Assembly: GCA_016719615.1 (NCBI GenBank)
Contig: JADJYQ010000007.1
Span: 124,001 to 188,000 of the forward strand
Direction: 5' to 3'
DNA length: 64,000 nt
From: Saprospiraceae bacterium
Lineage (GTDB): Bacteria; Bacteroidota; Bacteroidia; Chitinophagales; Saprospiraceae
Below the pieces are notes generated by a model. It saw only the letters and a list, made by a program, of their open reading frames with translations. It searched no databases and was not told where the DNA came from. The first letter of the stretch is position 1. Each line of letters starts with the position of its first letter. Made by a program: the position numbers and the translations under genes. This document shows positions 27,492 to 35,221 of this stretch, one piece after another.

Positions 27492-29329
27492 TCAAGTTTG
27501 TTCAATCGGTAATGTATGAATGTCTTACCTGCTTTTACAATAGCTGTATGACAAGCCTTGCACTCTAATTCTGCATGCTTGCCTTCTAGCTTAAATCTGG
27601 CAGTATTGTGTTCGAATTTAGAGGGCTTCCATTTCTCATAGTTATGGCAACTCTGACAATCGGTTATGCCGTTTAGGTCAAACTGTCGGTTATGAATATC
27701 TTCATGACAGCCCACGCAAATTCGCTCCAAAGTTATTAGATTTTTATAAGAATCGCCTGTTTCCCCCAATTTTAATTTATGGCAGTCCATGCATTTAAGG
27801 TTTTTATGAGCACCTTCCAGAGAAAAACCCGTCAAATTGTGATCAAAATGGACCATTTGCCAGCTTTCCTCACTGTGGCAGGCTTTGCAATTTTTACCTG
27901 AATAATACTTTTCAGGAATATAGGGCTCGTGTACATCCTTATGACAATCCCTGCATTGCTCTCCGATATTTCTAAATTTCCAGGTTTTATCCTTTAAATG
28001 ACAGGATGAACAAGGAATCGCCTGATGTGAACCTTCCAATGGAAATTTGGTGTTGCGGTGTTGTTCAATGGAATAGTTGCTACCTGAAAATCCCTGTACA
28101 GTATGGCAATGAGCACAATCCCTATAAAATTCCGGTTTTGTAAAGATACCATCGTGGTAATCTTTATGACAATCACCACATTTTTGATGTGGTAGCGGCG
28201 TTGTGTAACTCGAAATATGGCATTTTTTGCAATCAACCTGCAAGTGTTTACCTTCCAATTTGAAATTGGTGAGCGCATGATTGAATTGGTCCATTTTTAA
28301 CTGCGCTTTGAAACCACTTTCGTTGTGACATTGTGCGCAATTTTCTCCAAACTTTCCTTCATGTACGTCCTTATGACAATTCACACAAGCAGAAGTCAAT
28401 ACATTCTGATGGTCCTGGAATAATTGCAAAGGAGATTTCTTCAAATCATGGCATTTACTGCATAACGTTTGCTGGTGTTTCCCCTTTAAAGGAAAAGTTG
28501 TTTTGTTGTGATTGAAATTTCTGCCGCCGGAAAATTTTGAGAATGATTCCTCTGTATGGCAGTCGTTGCAAGTGTTGATAGATTTCTTATGCGGATTCGA
28601 GTGGCAACTATTACAAGTTTGATATGATTTGAGTTCAAACACCAGCTTCTTAGCGTTAGCTATTTGCATATCCTTGTGACAAGCCTTACACTCTACTGTT
28701 TTATGCTTGCCATTTAGTGGGAACTTGGTCTTTTGGTGATCAAAAGTTACAGCAGGTTTGAATGACTCCGTATGGTGGCATTTTGCACAATCCTTATCCA
28801 TTGTTTCACGATGAACGTCCTCATGGCAACTGATGCATTTTGAATCGAGGCCGAGAAATGTTTTTGACTTTTTCTTTAACTGCGCATCCGCTACAAAAGC
28901 TGATTTATGGCAGGATTTGCAATCAATGTTCTGATGCTTGCCTGTGAGCGTAAACCCTGTCGACTTATGATCAAATTGTTTTTCATTGAATCTTATGATT
29001 TGAAAATTGCGTCCATGATGATCGCTGTGACATTGAATACAGGTTTTTGACTTAACCTCCTGACTGAAATGATAGCCTTTTCTTTGATTAATTCTCGATT
29101 GTATCTCTTTGTGACAATCCAGACATTTTGCATCTGAGACTTTTTCGCCAATGGTATGACATTTAGTACAATTGAAATTTCCTTCCAACTCAGCATGTCC
29201 TTTGAATAATTCACCCGGCGACAATTGGGCACAAACAAGGTTTGGCAAAACCCAGAGTAACACAGCTAGCAAGCCTGCTAAGCTGAATTTATTAAGATTA
29301 GAAGAAGCATTTCTCAATTTCAAATTCAC
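27470..29329 (-). CDS. Secreted 23-heme cytochrome c
   Basis: The 619-residue protein starts at a GTG, has a signal peptide (LAGLLAVLLWVLPNLVCAQ) and, by my count, 23 CxxCH motifs. A repeated module reads FDH-x2-T-x-F-x-L-x-GKH followed within a few residues by C-x2-CHK. Between modules come CISCHEDVH and CVNCHKDVH-like segments, so the protein looks like several class III/cytochrome c7-type units in a row. It is much more lysine-rich than the 73-heme protein downstream, so the two probably differ in surface charge. There is no CxxCK motif, so it is not an NrfA-type nitrite reductase. Its last codons overlap the start of the 73-heme gene. I infer a periplasmic relay. Confidence 0.92.
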   Translation of the reverse strand: MNLKLRNASSNLNKFSLAGLLAVLLWVLPNLVCAQLSPGELFKGHAELEGNFNCTKCHTIGEKVSDAKCLDCHKEIQSRINQRKGYHFSQEVKSKTCIQCHSDHHGRNFQIIRFNEKQFDHKSTGFTLTGKHQNIDCKSCHKSAFVADAQLKKKSKTFLGLDSKCISCHEDVHRETMDKDCAKCHHTESFKPAVTFDHQKTKFPLNGKHKTVECKACHKDMQIANAKKLVFELKSYQTCNSCHSNPHKKSINTCNDCHTEESFSKFSGGRNFNHNKTTFPLKGKHQQTLCSKCHDLKKSPLQLFQDHQNVLTSACVNCHKDVHEGKFGENCAQCHNESGFKAQLKMDQFNHALTNFKLEGKHLQVDCKKCHISSYTTPLPHQKCGDCHKDYHDGIFTKPEFYRDCAHCHTVQGFSGSNYSIEQHRNTKFPLEGSHQAIPCSSCHLKDKTWKFRNIGEQCRDCHKDVHEPYIPEKYYSGKNCKACHSEESWQMVHFDHNLTGFSLEGAHKNLKCMDCHKLKLGETGDSYKNLITLERICVGCHEDIHNRQFDLNGITDCQSCHNYEKWKPSKFEHNTARFKLEGKHAELECKACHTAIVKAGKTFIHYRLNKLECIDCHR

Positions 29330-29391
29330 ATTTTCACATCAAATATGTAACAAACTTATAAACATCTGTAATATTAATTTACAAATAAGGC

Positions 29392-30741
29392 TCAACTATG
29401 TTTCTTCATGGTATAGCCAAATCTCTTACTGATTTGAATACCCGCCTTTTCCAAAAATTGGGTAGGCAATTCGCCACCTGCAAAAATATAAACGAGATCA
29501 TTGGGTAAGTTCACGACCTCTTCCGAAGCGTTGTGTTTTATGTGCACTTCGTTTTCTGAAATGAGACTCAGCTGCGTATTTAATAAAACATCAATCGATT
29601 TATTTGCCATAGCGGCTTTCATTTTTTCTGCATTCTTTGGTTTGATTCTGCTAAATTGTTCGGACCTGTATGAAAGTGTTACTAAATTTTGTTCAGCCAA
29701 CAATAGTGCTGATTCAATAGCGGAGTCTCCGCCACCAACAACCAATACTTTTTTGCCTGAGATATTTTCAGGTTCCAGCAGTCTATAAGCTACTTTTTCA
29801 AGATCTTCCCCTGTAACATTTAGTTTTCTTGGTGTTCCTCTTCGGCCAATAGCAATCAATACTTTGGAGGTGTAGAATACTTCACCTTTAGCAGTTAAAA
29901 CTTTGAACTCTTTCCCTTCGTTTGAAATAGACTCAACTTTGGTATATTCTTTAATTTTAATTTCGTTTTTCGATAGGGTGGTCAACCATAAATCCAATAA
30001 CTGTTTTTTATTGGTGTCTTTTAGCATGACTTTTCCATGCAAGGGGAGTTCCATTGGGTTTGTCATGACCACTTTTGCCCGGGGGAAGGTAAAAACCGTA
30101 CCTCCCAGGCTATCCTGTTCAAGCGTTACAAAATTTAGTTTGTGTTTCTTAGCGGTCAGAGAGGCTGCAATTCCTGCCGGTCCCGCACCAATAATCACCA
30201 CATCTAATTCTGCTTTTTCCTTTACAAAACCTTCTTTGACCATATTTTCGATGGCACTCGTGCCCTGTTCAACGCTGTTTTTAATCAAACCCATGCCACC
30301 TAATTCTCCGGCGATGTAGATACCGGGAACATTGGTTTCATAGGATTGGTGCACATGAGGTAAATCAACCCCTCTCTTTTCTGTTCCGATCACCAGCGTG
30401 ATAGCTTCTACGGGGCAGGCGTGAAAGCAGGCCCCATGTCCTACGCAATTGGAAGCATTGACTAAAGTTGCTCTTCCATTGACGATACCGAGAATATCCT
30501 TTTCCGGGCAGGCTTCAATACATGCTCCGCTTTTGATGCATGTGGTCGTATCAATGACCGGATGTAAAGAAACCGGTTCGAAGACACCTTCTTCTTTTGC
30601 TTTGGCTATTTTGGCCTTGTACTTTGCTGTTGTCTTTTTTTGTTTGAGCAAATAAATGGAAACGACCAGAATACAAAGTCCGAAAACACTTCCGTAAATG
30701 ATGAGCTTTTCAATAAAAAGATCTGTGATCAAAATATCCAT
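29392..30741 (-). CDS. Membrane-anchored FAD/NAD(P) oxidoreductase with two ferredoxin-like Fe-S motifs
   Basis: The 449-residue protein has an N-terminal TM helix (about 12-32), a two-motif ferredoxin segment (68-110), and a thioredoxin-reductase-like flavoprotein half. Two dinucleotide folds are visible: VVIIGAGPAGIAAS at about 181-194 and VLVVGGGDSAIESALL at about 332-347. The redox CxxC of true thioredoxin reductases is missing. In both Fe-S motifs the second cysteine of C-x2-C-x2-C-x3-CP is replaced, by Ser71 (CIKSGACIEACP) and His102 (CVGHGACFHACP). As I recall the family, this is usual for this group. It overlaps the cytochrome b-like gene by 13 bases and probably passes electrons between NAD(P)H and the membrane cytochrome. 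Confidence 0.87.
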   Translation of the reverse strand: MDILITDLFIEKLIIYGSVFGLCILVVSIYLLKQKKTTAKYKAKIAKAKEEGVFEPVSLHPVIDTTTCIKSGACIEACPEKDILGIVNGRATLVNASNCVGHGACFHACPVEAITLVIGTEKRGVDLPHVHQSYETNVPGIYIAGELGGMGLIKNSVEQGTSAIENMVKEGFVKEKAELDVVIIGAGPAGIAASLTAKKHKLNFVTLEQDSLGGTVFTFPRAKVVMTNPMELPLHGKVMLKDTNKKQLLDLWLTTLSKNEIKIKEYTKVESISNEGKEFKVLTAKGEVFYTSKVLIAIGRRGTPRKLNVTGEDLEKVAYRLLEPENISGKKVLVVGGGDSAIESALLLAEQNLVTLSYRSEQFSRIKPKNAEKMKAAMANKSIDVLLNTQLSLISENEVHIKHNASEEVVNLPNDLVYIFAGGELPTQFLEKAGIQISKRFGYTMKKHS

Positions 30742-31598
30742 CGGTATCCAAACATTAAAGTGATCACAACATGGACGACCATGATGATGAGCATGATAAA
30801 TGCAAAAGGCAAATGCGCTACGTGCCAGTAGCGGAACAATCGTTGCATTGTATGTAAACGGTCAATCTTATTATTTAGTGAAATTTCTTTTTTAAACAAA
30901 TTGATGATTTTATAGTGTTCACTTCTTTGAACACTTAAGTTGCGCAATACGTTTCCAATTTCTTTTAATTTATTCCTATCATCTTTAAATTTCAAGAACC
31001 ATCTCTCCCAAAGTGAGCTTTCAGAATAATTTCCCTTTCCTCTCAAAGAACCTGTCAATAATTGGATATGGTTCTCATGGATATGAAATTGTTCATTTAA
31101 TATTTCAGACATATTTAATTTAAGCGCATTAGCTTCTGCAAGACTCAGTTCTCTACCCTCGATGGTCCTGGGGATTTGGATGTATATGAATCTGCCTATT
31201 ACACCACTAGCCACCACTGCAACCATACTCCAAAAACTAATAGATACCAATCCGCCGAATTTAAAGGCTGTATGAAACAAAACCAGCATAGGACCCAGCG
31301 AACACAAAAAGATATGAAATTCCAACCAATATTTAAGCCTGCCCAAGCCGGCCAAGGCTTTCACCTTTTTACGGGCGATGTATGAAAATACTCCAATCAA
31401 AATCAACAAAGTACCAATAATCCCATATCCATGCCCGAAGGGTCCACTGGGTTTGAGCATCGCATGATCATCGTGATAAAACCGCTCGACGACCGGCGTT
31501 TGGTAATAAGAATAGCCCTTATAGATCAGCCAAAAAAGTACTAAAACATTGATACCGACCAAAGTAGAAATAAAAATTTTATGGGTGGTTTTATTCAT
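30729..31598 (-). CDS. Five-TM di-heme cytochrome b-like membrane protein
   Basis: I do not recognise a named family for this 289-residue membrane protein. TM helices lie at about 7-27, 56-76, 92-112, 117-141 and 256-284, with a long charged, partly coiled-coil soluble stretch at about 145-250. Two histidine pairs have the spacing used by two-heme b cytochromes, H95-x13-H109 in TM3 and H262-x13-H276 in TM5, so two stacked hemes b across the membrane are plausible. IGRFIYIQIPRTIEGRELSL after TM4 is a distinctive motif. It is the first gene of the multiheme operon, and the next gene overlaps it. I infer quinol oxidation or electron transfer across the inner membrane. Confidence 0.78.
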   Translation of the reverse strand: MNKTTHKIFISTLVGINVLVLFWLIYKGYSYYQTPVVERFYHDDHAMLKPSGPFGHGYGIIGTLLILIGVFSYIARKKVKALAGLGRLKYWLEFHIFLCSLGPMLVLFHTAFKFGGLVSISFWSMVAVVASGVIGRFIYIQIPRTIEGRELSLAEANALKLNMSEILNEQFHIHENHIQLLTGSLRGKGNYSESSLWERWFLKFKDDRNKLKEIGNVLRNLSVQRSEHYKIINLFKKEISLNNKIDRLHTMQRLFRYWHVAHLPFAFIMLIIMVVHVVITLMFGYRWIF

Positions 31599-31641
31599 AT
31601 CTTATAGGATAACGGAATTATGTTTGTGATAATATTTGGTA

Positions 31642-31649
31642 CAAAAATA
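31642..31649 (-). promoter_or_regulatory. Candidate -7 element (TATTTTTG) for the multiheme operon
   Basis: On the minus strand this reads TATTTTTG, a match to TAnnTTTG. It lies 43 bases upstream of the first start codon of the operon at 31598, leaving a leader of about 35 bases. No strong -33 TTG is visible at the expected distance. Confidence 0.45.
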
Positions 31650-31749
31650 AATGGATTTTTAATGATAAACTATTACATGATAAAAGGCCAGATTGCCTTT
31701 GCTAAAATGCTTATTTAACGCAAACGACTGTATTTGAATTGGAAGGCTA

Positions 31750-31871
31750 GTTGCAGCAAATATAGTCAAAGAACAAATTGAAAGCAATTCACAACTATAT
31801 AATAATCTGCCTCAGTCTTTGCCAAGTTGTAGCAAATATAGTCAAAGAACAAATTGAAAGCAATTCACAAG
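31750..31871 (-). CRISPR. Relic mini-array: two 46-nt CRISPR-like repeats and one 30-nt spacer
   Basis: Repeats at 31750-31795 and 31826-31871 are nearly identical over 46 bases and are separated by exactly 30 unrelated bases (31796-31825). Read on the minus strand the repeat begins GTTGTGAATTGCTTTCAATT, continues TGTTCTTTGACTATATTTG and ends CTACAAC. This matches, as I recall them, the 46-48-nt repeats of Bacteroidota type II-C systems, including the GTTGTG start and TTTGA core. No cas gene or tracrRNA is in the window. With only two repeats it must be a remnant or solo array. The rest of the 31,599-31,906 gap holds only the operon promoter. Confidence 0.6.
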
Positions 31872-31906
31872 ATCCGATGTAGAGCCTATGCCATTTTATT
31901 CCGCGT

Positions 31907-32167
31907 TCATTTATTTACAAGTTCAACTTTATTTTGTACTGCGAGTGAGTGCAAAAACTCAGGTGAAAAGTCTGCCCCGTTAGGCCATTCGACTGTCCAG
32001 CTATTTAATTTGAATTTTCTAAAATATTCGATTTCTTTAAGCGGTTCAAAAATTGGCCCATGAAATGAAGCTCTTAAGTCAACAATGCCAATTGTATTAT
32101 CATTAAAGAATAATTTAAGCTTATAATCTTCCACATACTCCACTTTTATCAACCAAATTAATTCCAT
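31907..32167 (-). CDS. DUF2442 domain protein
   Basis: This 86-residue protein matches the DUF2442 pattern: a short beta sheet (VEYVEDYKLKLFFNDNTIGIVDL), then GPIFEPLKEIEYFRKF and the signature WTVEWPNGADFSPEFLH. DUF2442 genes are usually found beside DUF4160 genes, as here (5-base gap), and the pair behaves like a small mobile toxin-antitoxin-like cassette, though no activity is established. It lies between CRISPR-like repeats. Confidence 0.88.
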   Translation of the reverse strand: MELIWLIKVEYVEDYKLKLFFNDNTIGIVDLRASFHGPIFEPLKEIEYFRKFKLNSWTVEWPNGADFSPEFLHSLAVQNKVELVNK

Positions 32168-32172
32168 AATAT

Positions 32173-32430
32173 TTATTTCAATGGTTCAATTTTATCCGGA
32201 CTAATTCCATTCTGACATTTTTCCCAATTCAAAATTAACTCTTCTTTATGTATTTCCATCCACTCGAATAAAATTTTTAGGGCACGTTTTGGCATAAAAC
32301 CTATAATTACTTCGTCATTAATATCAACAATAGCCTTGTAATTTCCATAAGTTACATGAAAATGAGGGGGATTATGCTCGTTAAAGAACATCATAATTAC
32401 AAGTCCATAAAACCTTGAAATTTCTGGCAT
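32173..32430 (-). CDS. DUF4160 domain protein
   Basis: This 85-residue protein begins at the ATG at 32430 with the family-typical MPEISRFYGLVIMMFF, followed by the NPPHFHVTYG motif whose histidines are conserved in DUF4160. An upstream GTG (32448) would add six residues. A TAACTTTG -7-like element at 32437-32444 almost abuts the ATG, so the message may be nearly leaderless. It is the first gene of the DUF4160-DUF2442 pair. The biochemical function is unknown. Confidence 0.88.
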   Translation of the reverse strand: MPEISRFYGLVIMMFFNEHNPPHFHVTYGNYKAIVDINDEVIIGFMPKRALKILFEWMEIHKEELILNWEKCQNGISPDKIEPLK

Positions 32431-32497
32431 ATTTTTCAAAGTTAGCACAAATTATCAATTTTTAGAATGCGGTATAAATTCCTTTACAATCGAAATA

Positions 32498-32543
32498 CTA
32501 TTATAAAATATAGTCAAAGAACAAATTGAAAGCGATTCACAAC
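32498..32543 (-). repeat. Solo copy of the CRISPR-like 46-nt repeat
   Basis: From TATAGTCAAAGAACAAATTG to the terminal CACAAC this copy matches the two array repeats with one change (GCGATTC for GCAATTC). The other end is diverged: CTATTATAAAATA replaces GTTGTAGCAAATA. It separates the DUF4160 gene from the PIN/antitoxin pair. Confidence 0.75.
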
Positions 32544-32634
32544 GAACGGCTGGAAGGTAGGCGTTAAATGCCAAAAGTGAAAACTTCCTTTATTTGACGG
32601 CATGATCGCAAGGAAAATGTTATGGACAGGCACA

Positions 32635-32796
32635 TTACTTGCTAAGTGGAGATGCTAACTTAGTATCTAATTTTTCTTGAATATATTTCTTCAATTCCTT
32701 AAAAGACATATTGGCAGTTTCTTTGCTTATTTTGTCTCTAATTTCCCGCATCATCTTTACAGAATCGAATGTTTTTTCAATTTTATTAGTTTCCAT
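32635..32796 (-). CDS. Small antitoxin of the PIN-domain pair (53 residues)
   Basis: I read this 53-residue frame by hand. It begins METNKIEKTFDSVKMMREIR, continues with MSFKELKKYIQEKL and ends ASPLSK. It resembles the short helical antitoxins that accompany PIN toxins of the type next to it. Its ATG lies within the last codons of the toxin frame (11-base overlap), so the two are translationally coupled, with the toxin first. No DNA-binding domain is obvious. If the toxin is truly disrupted, this gene may be a leftover. Confidence 0.7.
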   Translation of the reverse strand: METNKIEKTFDSVKMMREIRDKISKETANMSFKELKKYIQEKLDTKLASPLSK

Positions 32797-33247
32797 AATT
32801 CATTAAATCGTTTGGACTTCTTATTTCTAATAACGCATAACCATTTTTTAAGTTCACAGAGTTATAACCTTTTATTCTTTGTAGGTTAACTATGTGCTTG
32901 AAATTCCAACTTGCCAAGACATCAACCTTAAAAATAGAAGCTAACACAATGTGTCTGCAATCTTCAATGCTTGTTAATCCAACTACCTTCTCTTCAATAT
33001 ATTTGTTTGCCAATTCAATTGCTTCCTCGTTTATTTCAATTCTTTCGAAAAATTCACTAGGGTATTTTTGTTATAGTGTTTGAACGTGTGAGGGGGCATC
33101 CAATAATTCTACGAATAATAAATCAGAGAGGATAAAGATAATTTCAGAATTTTCTAGTCTTTTAAATAAGGACCTTGTAGCATTCTCAAATTCCAAATCA
33201 AAATAACCACCTACTATTGAAGTATCTATATATATTCTTTGTTTCAC
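32786..33247 (-). pseudogene. PIN-domain toxin gene interrupted by an in-frame TAA
   Basis: Starting at GTG 33247, the frame encodes 153 codons of a PIN ribonuclease toxin: KQRIYIDTSIVGGYFD (first catalytic Asp) near the start, SDLLFVELLDAPSHVQTL to codon 58, a TAA at codon 59 (33071-33073), then, in the same frame, QKYPSEFFERIEINEEAIEL and the C-terminal half with SIEDCRHIVLASIFKVDVLASWNFKHIV. Both halves match one PIN family without any frame change, so a single substitution explains the break. It could be a real nonsense mutation or a base-call error. The C-terminal 75 residues (from 33013) form an open frame on their own. Confidence 0.82.
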
Positions 33248-33320
33248 TTAGCGAAGATATTACTTTTTTTGTTCTAATTATTTTTGTGCCTGCCCATTAA
33301 ATTTTTATAAACGAAATACT

Positions 33321-33364
33321 GTTGTAAAATATAATCAAAGAACAAATTGAAAGCAATTCACAAC
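33321..33364 (-). repeat. Solo copy of the CRISPR-like repeat
   Basis: The copy starts GTTGTAAAATATAATC, lacks two bases relative to the array repeats, and then matches from AAAGAACAAATTGAAAGC to the final CACAAC. Like the copy at 32498 it is preceded by a short CGAAATACT. It separates the PIN cassette from the Reg_prop gene. Confidence 0.75.
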
Positions 33365-33434
33365 CAGGGGGCAAAATATTTCAACAAATATATTAGACGT
33401 GCATTAACACACACTCACCGCTTTGCTTAAATAT

Positions 33435-34610
33435 CTACTCGGAAAAAGTAGTAAAGGTTTTTCCATCGTAACGGCTTAAGCCAAAACCTCTTGTGCCAAA
33501 CCAAAGATTTCCGCTTATATCCTCTAAAATACTAAAAACGGAATTGGAGACCAGGCCGTCTGCTGTCGTATAATTTTTGAAACTTTTTCCATCATAACAG
33601 TACACGCCATTCTTTTCCGTAGAAAACCACAAATTTCCCCTTTTATCCTCAAGAATTGAATATATTCCATAACTTACAAAGCCTTCATTTTCTCTAAAAC
33701 TTGTAAAAGATATTCCATCATAGCGGCAGGCTCCGTGTCTTCTAGTAGCGAACCAAAGATTTCCTGCGCTGTCTTCCAGTATAGAAAATATCATATCATC
33801 CGCAATCCTGTCCTGTGCAGCTTTGTTGAAAGATGCGCCCTCAAATGTTTGGTTTTTTTTATCACCAGAACGACCGTCTTCATTCCGCAGATAATAATCG
33901 GCAGAAGGAAGATAGTTTTTAAATGATTTCCCATCATATCGCCACACACCACCACCATTCCAAGAACTGAACCAAATATTCCCTAGTTTGTCTTCCAAAA
34001 TATCCAAAATAAGTTGGTCTTTATTGCCAAGATTAAAAGTTGGCTTATCATTCTGCGGAAATAAAGGTAAGGTTCTATCAGGGACATTGCTGTTCAGAAA
34101 GTTATCAAATATTTTTCCATCGTAACGATAAACTCCCTCACCCCATACACCAAACCAAAGATTTCCATTACTATCTTCAAGAATGCTTGAAATGGATTTT
34201 CTACTCGCATCAAAGTTCTCCGAATAATTAGAAAAGTATTTGCCATCGAACTTGCAGATGCCTCTTTTAGTGCCAAACAAAATATGGCCTGTTTTATCCT
34301 CTATAATTTCATTTACATCATTATCACTCAGTCCATCCCGTGTTGTAAAGTTTGTAAATGATATTCCATCGTAACGATAAACTCCTTCGCCGCTTGTACT
34401 AAACCAAATATTGCCAGCTTTATCTTGTAAATTGCAAATTAAATTGCCAGAGGCTATTCCTAAAGTCCTTGTTATTTTTAACTGTCCGTTTGTATTTTTA
34501 TCTTGTTCATGTGCAACTCTTTTCTGTACGCCAGTTTTGACTTGCCCATTACACGAGCTTATCAGCTTGAATGATAGAAGCAGAGCAAAGATTTGAATAC
34601 TTAATTTCAC
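33435..34610 (-). CDS. Stand-alone two-component-regulator-propeller (Reg_prop) lipoprotein
   Basis: The 391-residue protein starts at a GTG, has a lipobox (LLSFKLISSCNG), and is otherwise made of about seven propeller blades of the form GNIWFGT-x-GVYRYDGKSFKNFTT. In hybrid sensor kinases such blades form the periplasmic ligand-sensing domain. Here the kinase is absent and the protein ends after the last blade, so it can only be a surface or periplasmic lipoprotein. It lies between CRISPR-like repeats. A relative lies at 61136-62347. The ligand is unknown. Confidence 0.85.
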   Translation of the reverse strand: MKLSIQIFALLLSFKLISSCNGQVKTGVQKRVAHEQDKNTNGQLKITRTLGIASGNLICNLQDKAGNIWFSTSGEGVYRYDGISFTNFTTRDGLSDNDVNEIIEDKTGHILFGTKRGICKFDGKYFSNYSENFDASRKSISSILEDSNGNLWFGVWGEGVYRYDGKIFDNFLNSNVPDRTLPLFPQNDKPTFNLGNKDQLILDILEDKLGNIWFSSWNGGGVWRYDGKSFKNYLPSADYYLRNEDGRSGDKKNQTFEGASFNKAAQDRIADDMIFSILEDSAGNLWFATRRHGACRYDGISFTSFRENEGFVSYGIYSILEDKRGNLWFSTEKNGVYCYDGKSFKNYTTADGLVSNSVFSILEDISGNLWFGTRGFGLSRYDGKTFTTFSE

Positions 34611-34675
34611 AATTTATTATAACTGAGAGCAAATATATATTATGCAATATTGCACTTATTTGATGGCAATGTAAG

Positions 34676-34710
34676 TATTAACGAAGTATAATTTGAAACC
34701 AATTCACTAC
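34676..34710 (-). repeat. Degenerate copy of the CRISPR-like repeat
   Basis: Aligned to the conserved 35-base half of the array repeat, about 26 positions match, including ATTTGAAACCAATTCACTAC against AATTGAAAGCAATTCACAAC. It lies in the gap downstream of the VOC gene. Confidence 0.45.
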
Positions 34711-34746
34711 AATTATCCATTTACAAAACGAGAATTAATTTGAACC

Positions 34747-35190
34747 TCAAATTTCTCCATTATACCTTGCATCGTAATCCACCATCCATTCAATCCCATA
34801 TTTGTCTCTGAACATCCCAAAATAAGAACCCCAGGGGCTGTCGGCGATAGGCATTTCTATTTTACCACCTGCAGAAAGTCCGTTAAATAGTTTGTCGGCT
34901 TCTTCTTTGCTTTCAGCCGAAATTGAAATTTTACTTCTGTTTTCATTTTCATTGACCTGTCCCATAAAAGGTGGAACATCACTTGCCATCAAAACACTTG
35001 ATTTTCCAATAGGCAAAGCAATATGCATAATACTATTGGCATCAATTTCCGGCATCGGATTGTCTGGATCGCCAGGCATATCTTTAAAACGAACTACCAT
35101 TGCGAATTCGCCACCGAAAACTGATTTATAATATGTAAAAGCTTCTTCTGCATTTCCGTTAAAGTGAATGTAAGGATTGATCTGTGCCAT
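34747..35190 (-). CDS. VOC-superfamily protein (PhnB/glyoxalase-like)
   Basis: The 147-residue protein starts MAQINPYIHFNGNAEEAFTY, the PhnB-like variant of the vicinal-oxygen-chelate fold. It has the usual GGEFAMVVRFKDMPG loop, a middle IMHIALPIGKSSVLMASD strand pair and a C-terminal GSYFGMFRDKYGIEWMVDY. Such proteins bind small ligands or metals, and the actual reaction cannot be read from the sequence. It lies 31 bases downstream of a SRPBCC gene on the same strand. This VOC-SRPBCC pairing is common in Bacteroidota. Confidence 0.85.
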   Translation of the reverse strand: MAQINPYIHFNGNAEEAFTYYKSVFGGEFAMVVRFKDMPGDPDNPMPEIDANSIMHIALPIGKSSVLMASDVPPFMGQVNENENRSKISISAESKEEADKLFNGLSAGGKIEMPIADSPWGSYFGMFRDKYGIEWMVDYDARYNGEI

Positions 35191-35221
35191 TTGATTTGTT
35201 TTATAAGTTATGAATTAAGTT

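Noticed and set aside
22026..29329. Nitrite or hydroxylamine reductase cytochromes
   Set aside because: There is no CxxCK motif and no catalytic domain, only evenly repeated CxxCH modules.
29392..30741. Thioredoxin reductase
   Set aside because: The flavoprotein fold is similar, but the active-site CxxC is missing, and a TM helix and Fe-S motifs are present.
31750..33364. Integron-type attC sites as an explanation for the repeats
   Set aside because: The ends are GTTGTGA and CTACAAC, which do not fit the GTTRRRY / RYYYAAC core sites, and no integrase is in the window.
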